DNA from: an uncultured Bacilli bacterium | Lineage (GTDB): Bacteria > Bacillota_I > Bacilli_A > RF39 > UBA660 | Direction of reading: 5' to 3' | Assembly (NCBI GenBank): GCA_947626095.1 | Contig: CANQQV010000004.1 | Location: 62,001-126,000 of the forward strand | DNA: 64,000 nt | In this document: positions 32,100-41,355 of the stretch, piece by piece | Layout: each line of letters opens with the position of its first letter | Position numbering within the stretch: position 1 is the stretch's first letter | Notes under the pieces: generated by a model | The model's database searches: none | Told to the model about the DNA's origin: nothing | Seen by the model: the letters and a program-made list of their open reading frames with translations, nothing else | Translations under genes and position numbers: made by a program

Positions 32100-35000
32100 A
32101 TGAAAAATACTTTACAATCAAAGTTAAAAAGAATCAAAAATAAACTAATTACATACTATAAAAATGAAAATGCAGGTAAATACCTTTTTGATAATCAAAG
32201 AGTAATAATTAATGAAGACGACAAACGAAAAGTTTGGGCATTTTGTTCTGGTCAAAACAGCCAAGATTTTCGTGGTAATCCTAAATACTTATTCTTATAC
32301 ATAAATACTTATCGTAAAGATATAACAGCATACTGGCTATGTGATAATGATGACACAATAAGATTTGTTAGGAAATTAGGTTATAAAGCTTATAAGATTG
32401 GTACAAAACAATCTGAAGAAGCCATAAGTAAAACAGGTGTTTTAGTAACAGAACAAGTTAAAGAATACATTCCTGAAGGCCTAGAAAATGCTATATATGT
32501 TAATTTATGGCATGGAGTAGGTGGTGTAAAAAACGTTGAGCGTTGTATATATGATGGAATCCTAGGCGAACCAATTATAAAAAAATATATAAAGAATAAC
32601 TACATATTTTTAAGAAACGAACTATATTTAGCTCCATCTAAATTCATCGAAGAAATTGCTATTGATCAACTAGGATTAGAAAAAAACAAAATAATAAGAG
32701 CCGGCTATCCCAGATGTATATACCAAAAAGAATATAATTTTAAACCAACATTTGATACCAATTTAATTCAAAAAAATAATCTTCCTGAAGATACAAGAAT
32801 AGTTGCTTATACCCCAACATGGCGTAGTGAAAGTGATGGTGATTTTTTTACTAAAGCAATTCCCGACATTAATAGTTTGATTGAAGTATGTGAAAAAAAT
32901 CATCTATTATTTATTTTTAAAATGCATCCAATCCTAGAAAATGAGAAAGGCTTTCTTGAAGCTAAAGAACATTATAAAAACAATCCTTGGTTAATATTTT
33001 GGGATAATAAATACGACTTTTATGAAGTTATGCCGCAAGTTGATTTATGTATCATGGATTTTTCATCAATCTATACCGACTTTATATTAATGGGAACAAA
33101 ACACTACATAAGATACTTGTTTGATAATGATAGTTTAACTATGGATTTTCCAATGAATTATGATGATACAACACTAGGGAAAAAATGTTATACATTCACT
33201 GATTTACTTAAAACTTTAAGCAACTATCAAAACGAAAATTTAGATAAAGAAATTCAAAAAATAACGGAACTATATTGGGAATACTCTACACCAAATGATA
33301 TGGATAATATCATTCAATCAGTGTTAGAATTTAAACCTGAAGAAAAGCCACTAAACATCTTATATAGTTATGATATATTTGATACTTTAATTTCGCGAAA
33401 AGTTTTAGAACCAACAGGAATCTTTTATTATGTTAAAGAGAAAATGATTGCTTCAAATATGAATTTCCCTGAATATCTAATAGTTGACTATCCGAATATT
33501 AGAAAAAATGCCGAATTAGATGTTAGAGAATATTATACTAGGACAAAAGAAGAAAGAAAAAGTGATAAATGTGAAATTCAATTTGACGAAATCTTTGAAC
33601 ATATTCAATCAGTTTTTAAAATATCCAAAGAACAAACAAATAAATTAAAAGAGTGGGAACTAGAAGCTGAACTAGAAAATGTAATTCCAATAAGTGAAAA
33701 TATTTCAAAGGTAAAACAATTATTAAAAGATAAACAAAAAGTAATGTTGATAAGTGATATGTATCTACCAAAAGATTTTATCATTAAATTACTGAAAAAA
33801 GTTGATCCCGAACTTGCTAAATTAGATATGTATTTATCTTCTGAATATGGATACATGAAAGCCGACAAAACTTTATTTATGGAAGTATACCGAAAATATG
33901 GGAAAAAATATTTCTTTGACAAATGGATTCATGTTGGTGATAATCCTAAATCAGACGATATAATGCCTAAAAAATTATTCATAACAACATCACCAGTAAC
34001 AAAACTAGAATTTAATCAATACGAAAAAGATTTAATAAATTGTATTAATAATTATGATGCTTATTTAGTAGCTGCTTCTTTAGCAAGATTTAGAAATGAA
34101 CATCCAAGTTTAAAAGAACAATTTGTTTATTCGTACGTATCATTACTATTTGTTCCATATGTTTTATGGGCTTTAACAAATGCTAAATCCGATAAAGATA
34201 AAGTAGTATATTTTGTATCTAGAGATGGTCATAACTTAAAGAAAATAGGGGACGTCATAAACGAAAAGCTAAAACTTGATTTAGAACTAAAATATATTTA
34301 CGCCTCTAGAAAAACATGGCGTATACCTTCATTTATTGATCAAATTGATGATGATTTCTGGGGTGAAGGACACGGTAACTTCAATGAAGTATCGACATTT
34401 AATAAACTTTTACTAGCTCTTGATATAACTAAAGAAAAATTTAATGAAATCTTTCCGGAATTAATAAAATATGAAAAAGTTGAAAAAATAACCCCTAAAG
34501 ATATGAAAAACATGATAAGTATATTTCGTTCATCCAAAAAATACAATGAATATCTACTAAATAAAGCCAAAGAAGAAAGAGAATCTGTTTGCGGATATTT
34601 AAAACAAGAAATTGATTCTAAAAAACAATTCTCAATTGTCGAATATTGGGGAAGAGGGTATACTCAAGAAAACTTTACAAGACTATGGAATGAAATTACT
34701 GGCCAAAAAGAACCAACAAAGTTTTATTATTCACGAAGCACGTTACCAAGTAATGAAATGAATATTAGATATAATTTCATTATCAATAATCAAGCTCAAC
34801 AATTTATCGAATCAGTATTTGCTTGTATAAACTATAAATCTATTGCCGAATATAAAAAAGAAAATGATAAATGGGAACCAGTTATCAAAGAGCAATATTG
34901 TGATTTAGTTCTATTTAAAGCATTAGAAACTTTGTTGCCGCAATTTGCTGAAGAATACTGTTCAATTAATTTTATAAATAGGAATGATATTGGCCGAGCA

Positions 35001-36446
35001 CTTGCAGAGTTTGCTTTAAAATATTATCAAAACAAACCTACATGGGAAGGATTTGTCAATATTTTGGCTGAACAAGTCGATTCTGTTCAAGTATATGGTC
35101 AAAAGACAAAATATGCCCCTAAATTAACCGTCAAAGATATTTTAGAAGTTAGATTTAATAAAACTAAATTAAATTTAATCACTAAGAATCCAACAATATC
35201 AATTAATAAATCATCACCTAAAGTTCAAAAAATGTTTACGGAACTATATCAAGTAAAAGACATAAACAATATAATTGAGACTCAAAAATACAAAAAATAT
35301 GAAATAATTGAAAGCAACAAACAACAGAAATTACTAACAAAATATGAAACAGCAAGTAAGAAACTAAATAATTTCTACGAAAAATATGCTAAAGAAATAA
35401 AAATAACTAACAAAATAGTAATATTAATGTTAGACAACAATTTTAAAAATTACTATCAAACATTATGTGATAAATTAGCAACGCAGAACAAATACAAGGT
35501 TGAATATATTAAAATAAATAGAATAAGTAAAAAGAATTTAGCCAAAAAATTATTAGAATCTAAATATATCATTTTAAGCGAACCACATTATTTATTTAGT
35601 GATTTAGACTTAAAACAAGAGACAAGTGTTGTTATTTTAGGCAAGTATGCATTCTCGTATTTACCAGAAGGTTTATCTAAAATAAACAAAGTAGATTCAT
35701 ATAATCGCCTAAATGACTATATTTATAAAACAAATATATCAATATTACAATGTGCCTCTAATGAAAACTCTTTAATAAAAAAGAAAATTTACAATACCAA
35801 TCTTACTACTAATATCTTAAAAAACGGTTCAACTATCACAGATATTTACTTTGATGAGCAACAAAAAGCTAATATTAAGAATGCTATTTATCGAAAATAT
35901 TCTATTCCTAAAAATAAAAAAATTATTGCTTATATAACATATGCCAGATATCGAAATAATAAAAGTCAATTTATAGAATTACTTAATATAAATGACTTAA
36001 ATAGAAAATTAGGCAATGAATACGTCTTATTAATAAAATACATTTCTAATGAAAAAGTAGATTATATTGGTAATAATTTTAATCTTAAAGGTTTTGCAAA
36101 AGATATATCAAAAGATCTTTCAACCCGCGAATTAATGATTGCTGCAGATATAATCGTTGGAGATTATGCTAACGAATTATTTGAATCGCCACTATTACAT
36201 AAACCAGTATTTATAACTGGCTGGGATAAAGATGCATTCGAATCTATATATAACACCTTTATAAGTATTAGTAATGAACCATATGGTCAAATTATCTATA
36301 ATACCGAAGAATTGATTAATAGTATCAATGACATCACCAATTATAATTACGAGATTCAAGAAAAATTCAAAGATAAATATTTGGAAAATTGCGATGGTCA
36401 CAGCGCAGAAAGATTAGTAGAATTCTTAACTAATGAAAAAAAGTAA
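32100..36446 (+). CDS. Giant fusion: glycerophosphotransferase - HAD hydrolase - second glycerophosphotransferase-like domain
   Basis: A 1448-residue protein. Residues ~60-420 are a CDP-glycerol glycerophosphotransferase domain ('VNLWHGVGGVKNVER', 'AYTPTWRSE', 'FIFKMHPIL', 'DLCIMDFSSIYTDF'). Residues ~425-640 form a HAD domain of the COG5610 type ('YSYDIFDTLISR', 'VMLISDMYLPKD', 'WIHVGDNPKSDD'), continuing to ~1090 with 'VYFVSRDGHNLKKIG', also typical of that family. Residues ~1100-1440 look like a second, diverged transferase domain ('IIAYITYARYRNN', 'MIAADIIVGDYANELFE') lacking the His of the HP motif. Polymer synthesis is likely; the role of the HAD part is unknown. I chose the ATG at 32100 after AAGGA. 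Confidence 0.85.
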   Translation: MKNTLQSKLKRIKNKLITYYKNENAGKYLFDNQRVIINEDDKRKVWAFCSGQNSQDFRGNPKYLFLYINTYRKDITAYWLCDNDDTIRFVRKLGYKAYKIGTKQSEEAISKTGVLVTEQVKEYIPEGLENAIYVNLWHGVGGVKNVERCIYDGILGEPIIKKYIKNNYIFLRNELYLAPSKFIEEIAIDQLGLEKNKIIRAGYPRCIYQKEYNFKPTFDTNLIQKNNLPEDTRIVAYTPTWRSESDGDFFTKAIPDINSLIEVCEKNHLLFIFKMHPILENEKGFLEAKEHYKNNPWLIFWDNKYDFYEVMPQVDLCIMDFSSIYTDFILMGTKHYIRYLFDNDSLTMDFPMNYDDTTLGKKCYTFTDLLKTLSNYQNENLDKEIQKITELYWEYSTPNDMDNIIQSVLEFKPEEKPLNILYSYDIFDTLISRKVLEPTGIFYYVKEKMIASNMNFPEYLIVDYPNIRKNAELDVREYYTRTKEERKSDKCEIQFDEIFEHIQSVFKISKEQTNKLKEWELEAELENVIPISENISKVKQLLKDKQKVMLISDMYLPKDFIIKLLKKVDPELAKLDMYLSSEYGYMKADKTLFMEVYRKYGKKYFFDKWIHVGDNPKSDDIMPKKLFITTSPVTKLEFNQYEKDLINCINNYDAYLVAASLARFRNEHPSLKEQFVYSYVSLLFVPYVLWALTNAKSDKDKVVYFVSRDGHNLKKIGDVINEKLKLDLELKYIYASRKTWRIPSFIDQIDDDFWGEGHGNFNEVSTFNKLLLALDITKEKFNEIFPELIKYEKVEKITPKDMKNMISIFRSSKKYNEYLLNKAKEERESVCGYLKQEIDSKKQFSIVEYWGRGYTQENFTRLWNEITGQKEPTKFYYSRSTLPSNEMNIRYNFIINNQAQQFIESVFACINYKSIAEYKKENDKWEPVIKEQYCDLVLFKALETLLPQFAEEYCSINFINRNDIGRALAEFALKYYQNKPTWEGFVNILAEQVDSVQVYGQKTKYAPKLTVKDILEVRFNKTKLNLITKNPTISINKSSPKVQKMFTELYQVKDINNIIETQKYKKYEIIESNKQQKLLTKYETASKKLNNFYEKYAKEIKITNKIVILMLDNNFKNYYQTLCDKLATQNKYKVEYIKINRISKKNLAKKLLESKYIILSEPHYLFSDLDLKQETSVVILGKYAFSYLPEGLSKINKVDSYNRLNDYIYKTNISILQCASNENSLIKKKIYNTNLTTNILKNGSTITDIYFDEQQKANIKNAIYRKYSIPKNKKIIAYITYARYRNNKSQFIELLNINDLNRKLGNEYVLLIKYISNEKVDYIGNNFNLKGFAKDISKDLSTRELMIAADIIVGDYANELFESPLLHKPVFITGWDKDAFESIYNTFISISNEPYGQIIYNTEELINSINDITNYNYEIQEKFKDKYLENCDGHSAERLVEFLTNEKK

Positions 36447-36478
36447 AAATTCTACATACTATACCATGAATATATTTT

Positions 36479-36488
36479 ATGCTATAAT
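36479..36488 (+). promoter_or_regulatory. Extended -10 promoter before the cytidylyltransferase gene
   Basis: TGCTATAAT (36480-36488) lies 47 bases before the ATG at 36536, in an 89-base gap within the cluster. No terminator is visible before it, so this would be an internal promoter. Confidence 0.5.
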
Positions 36489-36535
36489 AAGCATATAAAA
36501 AAATTCAAAGAAAAAAGCATTTTTATGGAGGTTTT

Positions 36536-37288
36536 ATGAAAAAAATTGCAATAATCTTTGCTGGCGGAGCAGGAAAAAGAATGGGTGGTGAAATACCAAA
36601 ACAATTTTTAAAAGTATGTGGTAAAGATATCATCATTCATACGCTTGAATTATTTGAAAATAATCCAGATGTTGATGAAATTGTTGTTGCTTGTATTGAA
36701 AGTTGGATACCTTATTTAAAGAAACTAATCAAAAAATTTGAAATAAATAAAGTAGTTAAAGTAATACCAGGTGGGGCTACAGGTCAAGATACAATTTTCT
36801 TAGGTCTTAAAGAAGCTAAAAAGAATAATGAAGATGCAATCGTTCTAATTCATGATGGAGTAAGACCATTAGTATCACAAGAAACGATAAGCAATTGTAT
36901 TAATAGTGTTAAAAAATATGGCAGTGCAATTACTGTAACACCATGTTTTGAAACACCGATAATTAGCTATGATGGTAAAGTCGTAAATGAAATGCCTCAA
37001 AGAGCAATAATGTATACAGCCCAAGCTCCTCAATGTTATCATTTAAAAGATATTTATGACGCGCATATTAAAGAACGAAAAGTCAATCCTAATTATGAGG
37101 GAATTGTCGATTCATGTGGCTTAATGTTTAAAAATGGTTTAAATCCTCATCTTGTAATAGGTAATCGTGGTAACATCAAAGTAACAACTCCAGAAGATTA
37201 TTGTACATTAATAGGTAATTTAAATGCTCGAGATTACCAAGAATTCTTAAATTTAGAGTCAAATATTGAAACAAAAGGAGAAAAATAA
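36536..37288 (+). CDS. IspD/TarI-like cytidylyltransferase
   Basis: A 250-residue nucleotidyltransferase. The CTP-binding loop is 'IFAGGAGKRMGGEIPKQFLK', followed by 'VIPGGATGQDTIFLGL' and 'VLIHDGVRPLVS', and later 'QAPQCYHLKDI'. These are shared by IspD (isoprenoid synthesis) and TarI (ribitol-5-phosphate cytidylyltransferase). The setting in a polymer operon and a start with GGAGG favour an alditol-phosphate activator for the glycerophosphotransferase-family enzymes upstream. The following gene is an SDR of another type than TarJ, so the sugar or polyol may not be ribitol. Confidence 0.85.
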   Translation: MKKIAIIFAGGAGKRMGGEIPKQFLKVCGKDIIIHTLELFENNPDVDEIVVACIESWIPYLKKLIKKFEINKVVKVIPGGATGQDTIFLGLKEAKKNNEDAIVLIHDGVRPLVSQETISNCINSVKKYGSAITVTPCFETPIISYDGKVVNEMPQRAIMYTAQAPQCYHLKDIYDAHIKERKVNPNYEGIVDSCGLMFKNGLNPHLVIGNRGNIKVTTPEDYCTLIGNLNARDYQEFLNLESNIETKGEK

Positions 37289-38359
37289 ATGAAATATACA
37301 AAAATAGTTGACGAAGATGCTAAGTATATTATCAAATCTTGTCAGCCTGAAATCCTATTATCTAAATTAAAGAACAAAGTTTTTTTAGTAACAGGTGCTT
37401 CAGGAATGATTGGTTCATACATAATTTATACATTGCTAAAATTAAACGAAGAATACAAAGCTGATATTAAAATAAAAGCTGTTGTAAGAAACATAAATAA
37501 ATTAGATGAATATATAAAAAATAATAAAAAAGTTGAAGTTATAGTTCAAGATATAATTAAACCATTAGAAATTAAAGATGAGATTAATTACATTGTTCAT
37601 GCTGCTTCTCCAGCTAGTCCTAAAATTATGAAAGATCAACCAGTCGAAACTAACTTTGCTAATACAATCGGAACTGCTAATACTTTAAACTTAGCAAAAG
37701 AAAAAAACGCAGATGGTTATTTATTCATTTCATCAAGAGAAATATATGGTGAACCAGCTGATGGTCAAGAGCTATTTACCGAAGACGGACCATTGGGTCA
37801 AGTTAATCCATTAGTTCCCCGAAACGGATATGCCGAAGGTAAAAAAGCTGCTGAAAATATGTGCTCTGGTTTTAAAGAAGAGTATGGATTAAATACTAAA
37901 ATAGTAAGACTCGCTCATACCTACGGTCCTGGAATGTCAATATATGATGGTAGAGTCCAAGCTGATTTTCTTAATAATATATTACATAATCAAAATATTA
38001 TTCTTAAAAGTGATGGCTCATCAGTAAGAACATATACCTATATTGCTGATGCTGTAGTTGCCATGTTTTTAGTATTGCTAAATTCAGAAGATATGGTTTA
38101 TAACATTGCCGATGAAAATTCAAAGACAACAATTAAAGAGTTGGCAGAAACTCTTATAAAAATTAAAGCAGAAAAACATTTAGAATTAATATTTGATATA
38201 CCAAAAGAAAAAGATAAAGGCGCCGCTTCATTTAAGAACGGTATTCTATCAACTGATAAAATAAGGAAAGAATTATCATGGAATCCTAAATTTAGTATCT
38301 ATGATGGTTTTGCAAGAACAGTTAAACATTTAGAAGAAGAACTAAAAGACGAATTATAA
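37289..38359 (+). CDS. NAD-dependent epimerase/dehydratase (extended SDR)
   Basis: A 356-residue extended short-chain dehydrogenase. The NAD loop is 'VTGASGMIGSYI', the substrate side has 'VHAASPASPKIM' and 'FISSREIYGEP', and the catalytic Tyr-Lys pair is in 'NGYAEGKKAAE'. The general look is that of nucleotide-sugar decarboxylases or epimerases, though the first ~40 residues before the NAD loop are extra. It begins directly at the stop of the cytidylyltransferase gene (AAAGGAG ribosome site), so the two probably act in sequence to make one activated donor. Confidence 0.85.
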   Translation: MKYTKIVDEDAKYIIKSCQPEILLSKLKNKVFLVTGASGMIGSYIIYTLLKLNEEYKADIKIKAVVRNINKLDEYIKNNKKVEVIVQDIIKPLEIKDEINYIVHAASPASPKIMKDQPVETNFANTIGTANTLNLAKEKNADGYLFISSREIYGEPADGQELFTEDGPLGQVNPLVPRNGYAEGKKAAENMCSGFKEEYGLNTKIVRLAHTYGPGMSIYDGRVQADFLNNILHNQNIILKSDGSSVRTYTYIADAVVAMFLVLLNSEDMVYNIADENSKTTIKELAETLIKIKAEKHLELIFDIPKEKDKGAASFKNGILSTDKIRKELSWNPKFSIYDGFARTVKHLEEELKDEL

Positions 38360-38393
38360 CAATTAATTCACTAACATTTTGGAGAGTGATTCA

Positions 38394-39176
38394 ATGAAAA
38401 GATTTTTCAATAATATTAAAAAGTATTATAAATATGCTATAAGATCAGCCAAAGCTGAACTAAAAAGCGAAGTTGCTGATTCCTATTTAAATTGGTTATG
38501 GTGGGTAATTGAACCATTGTGCTTTATGCTAATTTATACCTTTGTTTTTGGTATGATATTTGGTAATAAAGAACCATACTTTGCTTCATTTATAATGATA
38601 GGAGTTGCCTTATGGGATTTTGCTAATAGAATGATCACAGGAAGTGTCAGACTGATTATCAATAATCGCGATTTAGTTACGAAAGTTTATATTCCTAAAT
38701 ATATATTGCTATTTTCTAAATCAATTACTTATCTCTTTAAAATGTGTATATCTTTAGGATTAGCCTTTGGTTTAATGCTAGTTCAACATGTTCCACTAAC
38801 ATGGCACATTATTCTATTAATACCAGTAATATTAGTTTTATATATTGTTTGTTTTGGCATTGGGCTTATTCTTATGCATCATGGTGTTACCTTTGATGAC
38901 TTAAGTAATTTAACCAATATCGCCCTAAAAATGATTTTCTACGTTTCTGGTGTTTTCTATAATATTAAAACAAGATTAAAAGGCAAAGCTGGATATCTTC
39001 TTCTTCGTGTAAATCCCTTAGCTTTCCTAATGGACGAAGCGAGAAAAGTAACAGTATATGGTCAAATGTTCAGTATCCAAGGATTATTATTTTGGTTAGC
39101 AATTGGCATTCTTCTATGTGTATACGGTATACATGTAATACATAAATACGAAAATAGCTATGCGAAGGTGATATAA
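38394..39176 (+). CDS. tagG: Teichoic acid/polysaccharide ABC exporter, permease (TagG-like)
   Basis: A 260-residue ABC-2 type permease with six hydrophobic helices, starting with an amphipathic segment ('YKYAIRSAKAELKSEVADSY') and 'WLWWVIEPLCFMLIYTFVFG'. With the ATPase that follows, it moves a lipid-linked polymer across the membrane. I chose the ATG at 38394, nine bases after GGAG. It overlaps the ATPase gene by one base. Confidence 0.9.
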   Translation: MKRFFNNIKKYYKYAIRSAKAELKSEVADSYLNWLWWVIEPLCFMLIYTFVFGMIFGNKEPYFASFIMIGVALWDFANRMITGSVRLIINNRDLVTKVYIPKYILLFSKSITYLFKMCISLGLAFGLMLVQHVPLTWHIILLIPVILVLYIVCFGIGLILMHHGVTFDDLSNLTNIALKMIFYVSGVFYNIKTRLKGKAGYLLLRVNPLAFLMDEARKVTVYGQMFSIQGLLFWLAIGILLCVYGIHVIHKYENSYAKVI

Positions 39177-39922
39177 TGGCAACAGAAAATAAAAAAGATA
39201 TAGCAATAACTGTTAAAAATCTTCATATAACATATCGTGGTTTGAAAAAAACTTCTATAAGAGCATCGTGGAAAAATTTTGGTAACAAAATAGAAACTTT
39301 TCATGCTTTAAAAGGTGTAAGCTTTGAACTAGAAGAAGGTAAAATACTTGGCATAATTGGAAAAAATGGTTCAGGAAAATCAACTATGTTAAGAGCAATA
39401 GCTGGTATTTTCTCACCTGATAAAGGTGAAATTGATCTTCATGGCCGAACAATATCTCTTCTTTCTATTGGTGTTGGCTTTAATAAAAAATTAACTGGTC
39501 GCGAAAATATTTATCTATCAGGAATGTTATTAGGCTTTTCTGAAGAGGAAATTGCTGCTAAAGAAAAAGAGATAATAAAATTCGCTGATATTGGTGACTT
39601 CATCAATAAAAGAGTAAAAACATACTCATCAGGAATGTATTCAAAATTAGCTTTTGCTATCACAGCTATCTTAGAAACAGACATAACCTTAATTGACGAA
39701 GTATTATCAGTTGGTGATGCAAAATTCAAGGAAAAAAGCTATAACAAAATGAAAGAATTAATTTCTGATGAAAAAAGAACTGTTTTAATAGTTTCTCACA
39801 GTTTAGGAACCATCAGAGAATTATGTGATGAAGTACTATGGTTAAATGATGGCAAAATAATGGAAATTGGTAAACCAGATGTCGTTATACCTAAATATGA
39901 AGAATTTATGAAAGAAAACTAA
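39176..39922 (+). CDS. tagH: Teichoic acid/polysaccharide ABC exporter, ATPase (TagH/Wzt-like)
   Basis: A 248-residue ATPase with Walker A 'GIIGKNGSGKSTMLRAI', the TagH-type 'LTGRENIYLSGMLLGFS', signature 'YSSGMYSKLAFAI' and Walker B 'ITLIDEVLSVGD'. The short signature and 'HALKGVSFELEEGKILG' are typical of polymer exporters. There is no C-terminal carbohydrate-binding extension as in some Wzt proteins. It closes the surface polymer operon at a strong terminator. Confidence 0.93.
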   Translation: MATENKKDIAITVKNLHITYRGLKKTSIRASWKNFGNKIETFHALKGVSFELEEGKILGIIGKNGSGKSTMLRAIAGIFSPDKGEIDLHGRTISLLSIGVGFNKKLTGRENIYLSGMLLGFSEEEIAAKEKEIIKFADIGDFINKRVKTYSSGMYSKLAFAITAILETDITLIDEVLSVGDAKFKEKSYNKMKELISDEKRTVLIVSHSLGTIRELCDEVLWLNDGKIMEIGKPDVVIPKYEEFMKEN

Positions 39923-39946
39923 GAATACTAAAAAGTATTCTTTTTT
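39921..39946 (+). terminator. Intrinsic terminator of the surface polymer operon
   Basis: AAGAATACT / AGTATTCTT stem with AAAA loop and T run. Confidence 0.9.
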
Positions 39947-39954
39947 CATACAAT
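39947..39954 (+). promoter_or_regulatory. Sigma-E-type -10 box of yqfC
   Basis: CATACAAT equals the sigma-E -10 consensus (CATACANT). It lies five bases before AGGTGATTAA and the yqfC ATG. A clear -35 box at the usual distance is not visible because the terminator occupies that space. Confidence 0.5.
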
Positions 39955-39969
39955 TATATAGGTGATTAA

Positions 39970-40212
39970 ATGATAATAGATAATTTTAAAAATATCTTTA
40001 TAAATGAAGCCTATTCAATTAATTTAACTAATAATAAAATATATATTCAAAACTACGATAAACTATTATCAATAACTGATAAACAAATCTTACTTAAATT
40101 AAAAGATTTTAATCTTAAAATAAAAGGGCTAGATTTTAAAATTGTGAAAATGCTAGACAAAGAAATCTTATTTAATGGTCATATTGAAAGTATGGAATAC
40201 ATCTATAACTAA
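39970..40212 (+). CDS. yqfC: YqfC-like sporulation protein
   Basis: An 80-residue beta-rich protein of the YabP/YqfC family, with the pattern of an 'IYIQNYDKLLSITDKQI' strand pair, 'LKIKGLDFKIVKM' and 'ILFNGHIESMEYI'. YqfC is a sigma-E-controlled mother-cell protein in Bacillus. It overlaps yqfD by 38 bases, which is unusually long, and heads the yqfC-yqfD-ybeY-dgkA-era-recO block. Confidence 0.8.
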   Translation: MIIDNFKNIFINEAYSINLTNNKIYIQNYDKLLSITDKQILLKLKDFNLKIKGLDFKIVKMLDKEILFNGHIESMEYIYN

Positions 40213-41344
40213 TTTAATAGATATAAGTATTAATACTAAATCACCTAATAAGACCATTAAATATTTAAGAAATTTAAATATAAATATCTATAATATTAAA
40301 TATAATAAAGATTATATAATCGTTAAAATAAAAGAAAATGAACTAGAAAAAGTCGCTAAATACTATAATTATGAAATTATAAATTATTATGGTAAAACCA
40401 AGTTAATTAACTATTTAAAAATAAATAAATTATCTTTAACTATGTTATTTATTATTCTAATAATTATTTTCATTTTAACTAGATTTATTATAAATATTAA
40501 CGTTATTACTGAAGATAGTGAATTAAAAAGTCTACTTTTAAATGAACTAGATAAAAATGAAATAAAAAAGTATACCATTGCTAAATCCAATCAAAAAATA
40601 AACGAGATTAAAAAAAACATTTTGAATAATAATAAAAATACTATCGAATGGCTTAATATTGAAAGAAAAGGTATGAAATACATCATTAATGTTGAACCTA
40701 AAGTAAATAAAGAGAAACAAGAAGAACCACCATATTGTAATGTTATCTCCCTAAAAGATAGTATGGTAACTCGTATTATTACCAGTAAAGGCATGGAAGT
40801 TGTTGATGTAAATGATTCAGTTAAAAAAGGGGATATTTTAATTTCTGGTGATATTAAATTCAATGAAGAAACAAAAGAACAAGTATGTGCTAGTGGTCAA
40901 GTATATGGTCATACCTGGTATACAGTTAATATCACTATTCCTCGTAATTACGAAGAAATAACCAAATTAAGTAAAAAAAGATATAACTTAGAAATAAGCT
41001 TTAATAATAAAAAATATCGTTTATTTAAAGATCGTTTAACTAAATATCAAACACAGAGTAAAGAAATTGTTAATCTTTTAGGCTTTAAATTATCTTTACT
41101 AAAAGATACTGAAATAGAGAGTAATACCAAAGAATACACTGATCATGAATTAGAAAATAATATCAAAAAACAAATCGAAGATAAAATGAAAAATATCTTA
41201 AAAGGGGAATATAAGATAATTACGCAAAAAGTTTTGAAAAAAGAACTAAATGATAGTAAAATAGATATGGAAGTATTTATAGTAGCCGAAGAAGAAATAA
41301 GTACAACCAGTACGGAATCACTAAATACTGAAGAAAATGAATAA
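40175..41344 (+). CDS. yqfD: YqfD sporulation protein
   Basis: A protein of up to 389 residues of the YqfD family. The N-terminal S4-like segment ('IKYLRNLNINIYNIKYNKD') is followed by one transmembrane helix ('LTMLFIILIIIFILTRFII') and a large outer domain with 'ISLKDSMVTRIITSKGMEVV' and 'VKKGDILISGDI'. YqfD is needed for spore formation in Bacillus and is related to a stage IV protein. The start is uncertain: neither ATG 40175 nor TTG 40184 has a clear ribosome site, and coupling to yqfC is likely. Confidence 0.85.
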   Translation: MVILKVWNTSITNLIDISINTKSPNKTIKYLRNLNINIYNIKYNKDYIIVKIKENELEKVAKYYNYEIINYYGKTKLINYLKINKLSLTMLFIILIIIFILTRFIININVITEDSELKSLLLNELDKNEIKKYTIAKSNQKINEIKKNILNNNKNTIEWLNIERKGMKYIINVEPKVNKEKQEEPPYCNVISLKDSMVTRIITSKGMEVVDVNDSVKKGDILISGDIKFNEETKEQVCASGQVYGHTWYTVNITIPRNYEEITKLSKKRYNLEISFNNKKYRLFKDRLTKYQTQSKEIVNLLGFKLSLLKDTEIESNTKEYTDHELENNIKKQIEDKMKNILKGEYKIITQKVLKKELNDSKIDMEVFIVAEEEISTTSTESLNTEENE

Positions 41345-41355
41345 GGAGTGAGCTT

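Noticed and set aside
36447..36535. A terminator after the 1448-residue fusion gene.
   Set aside because: No stem with a T run is visible; the gap only has an extended -10 box.
40700..41344. The yqfD C-terminal region as a separate gene.
   Set aside because: The frame is continuous and the whole matches YqfD in order and length.
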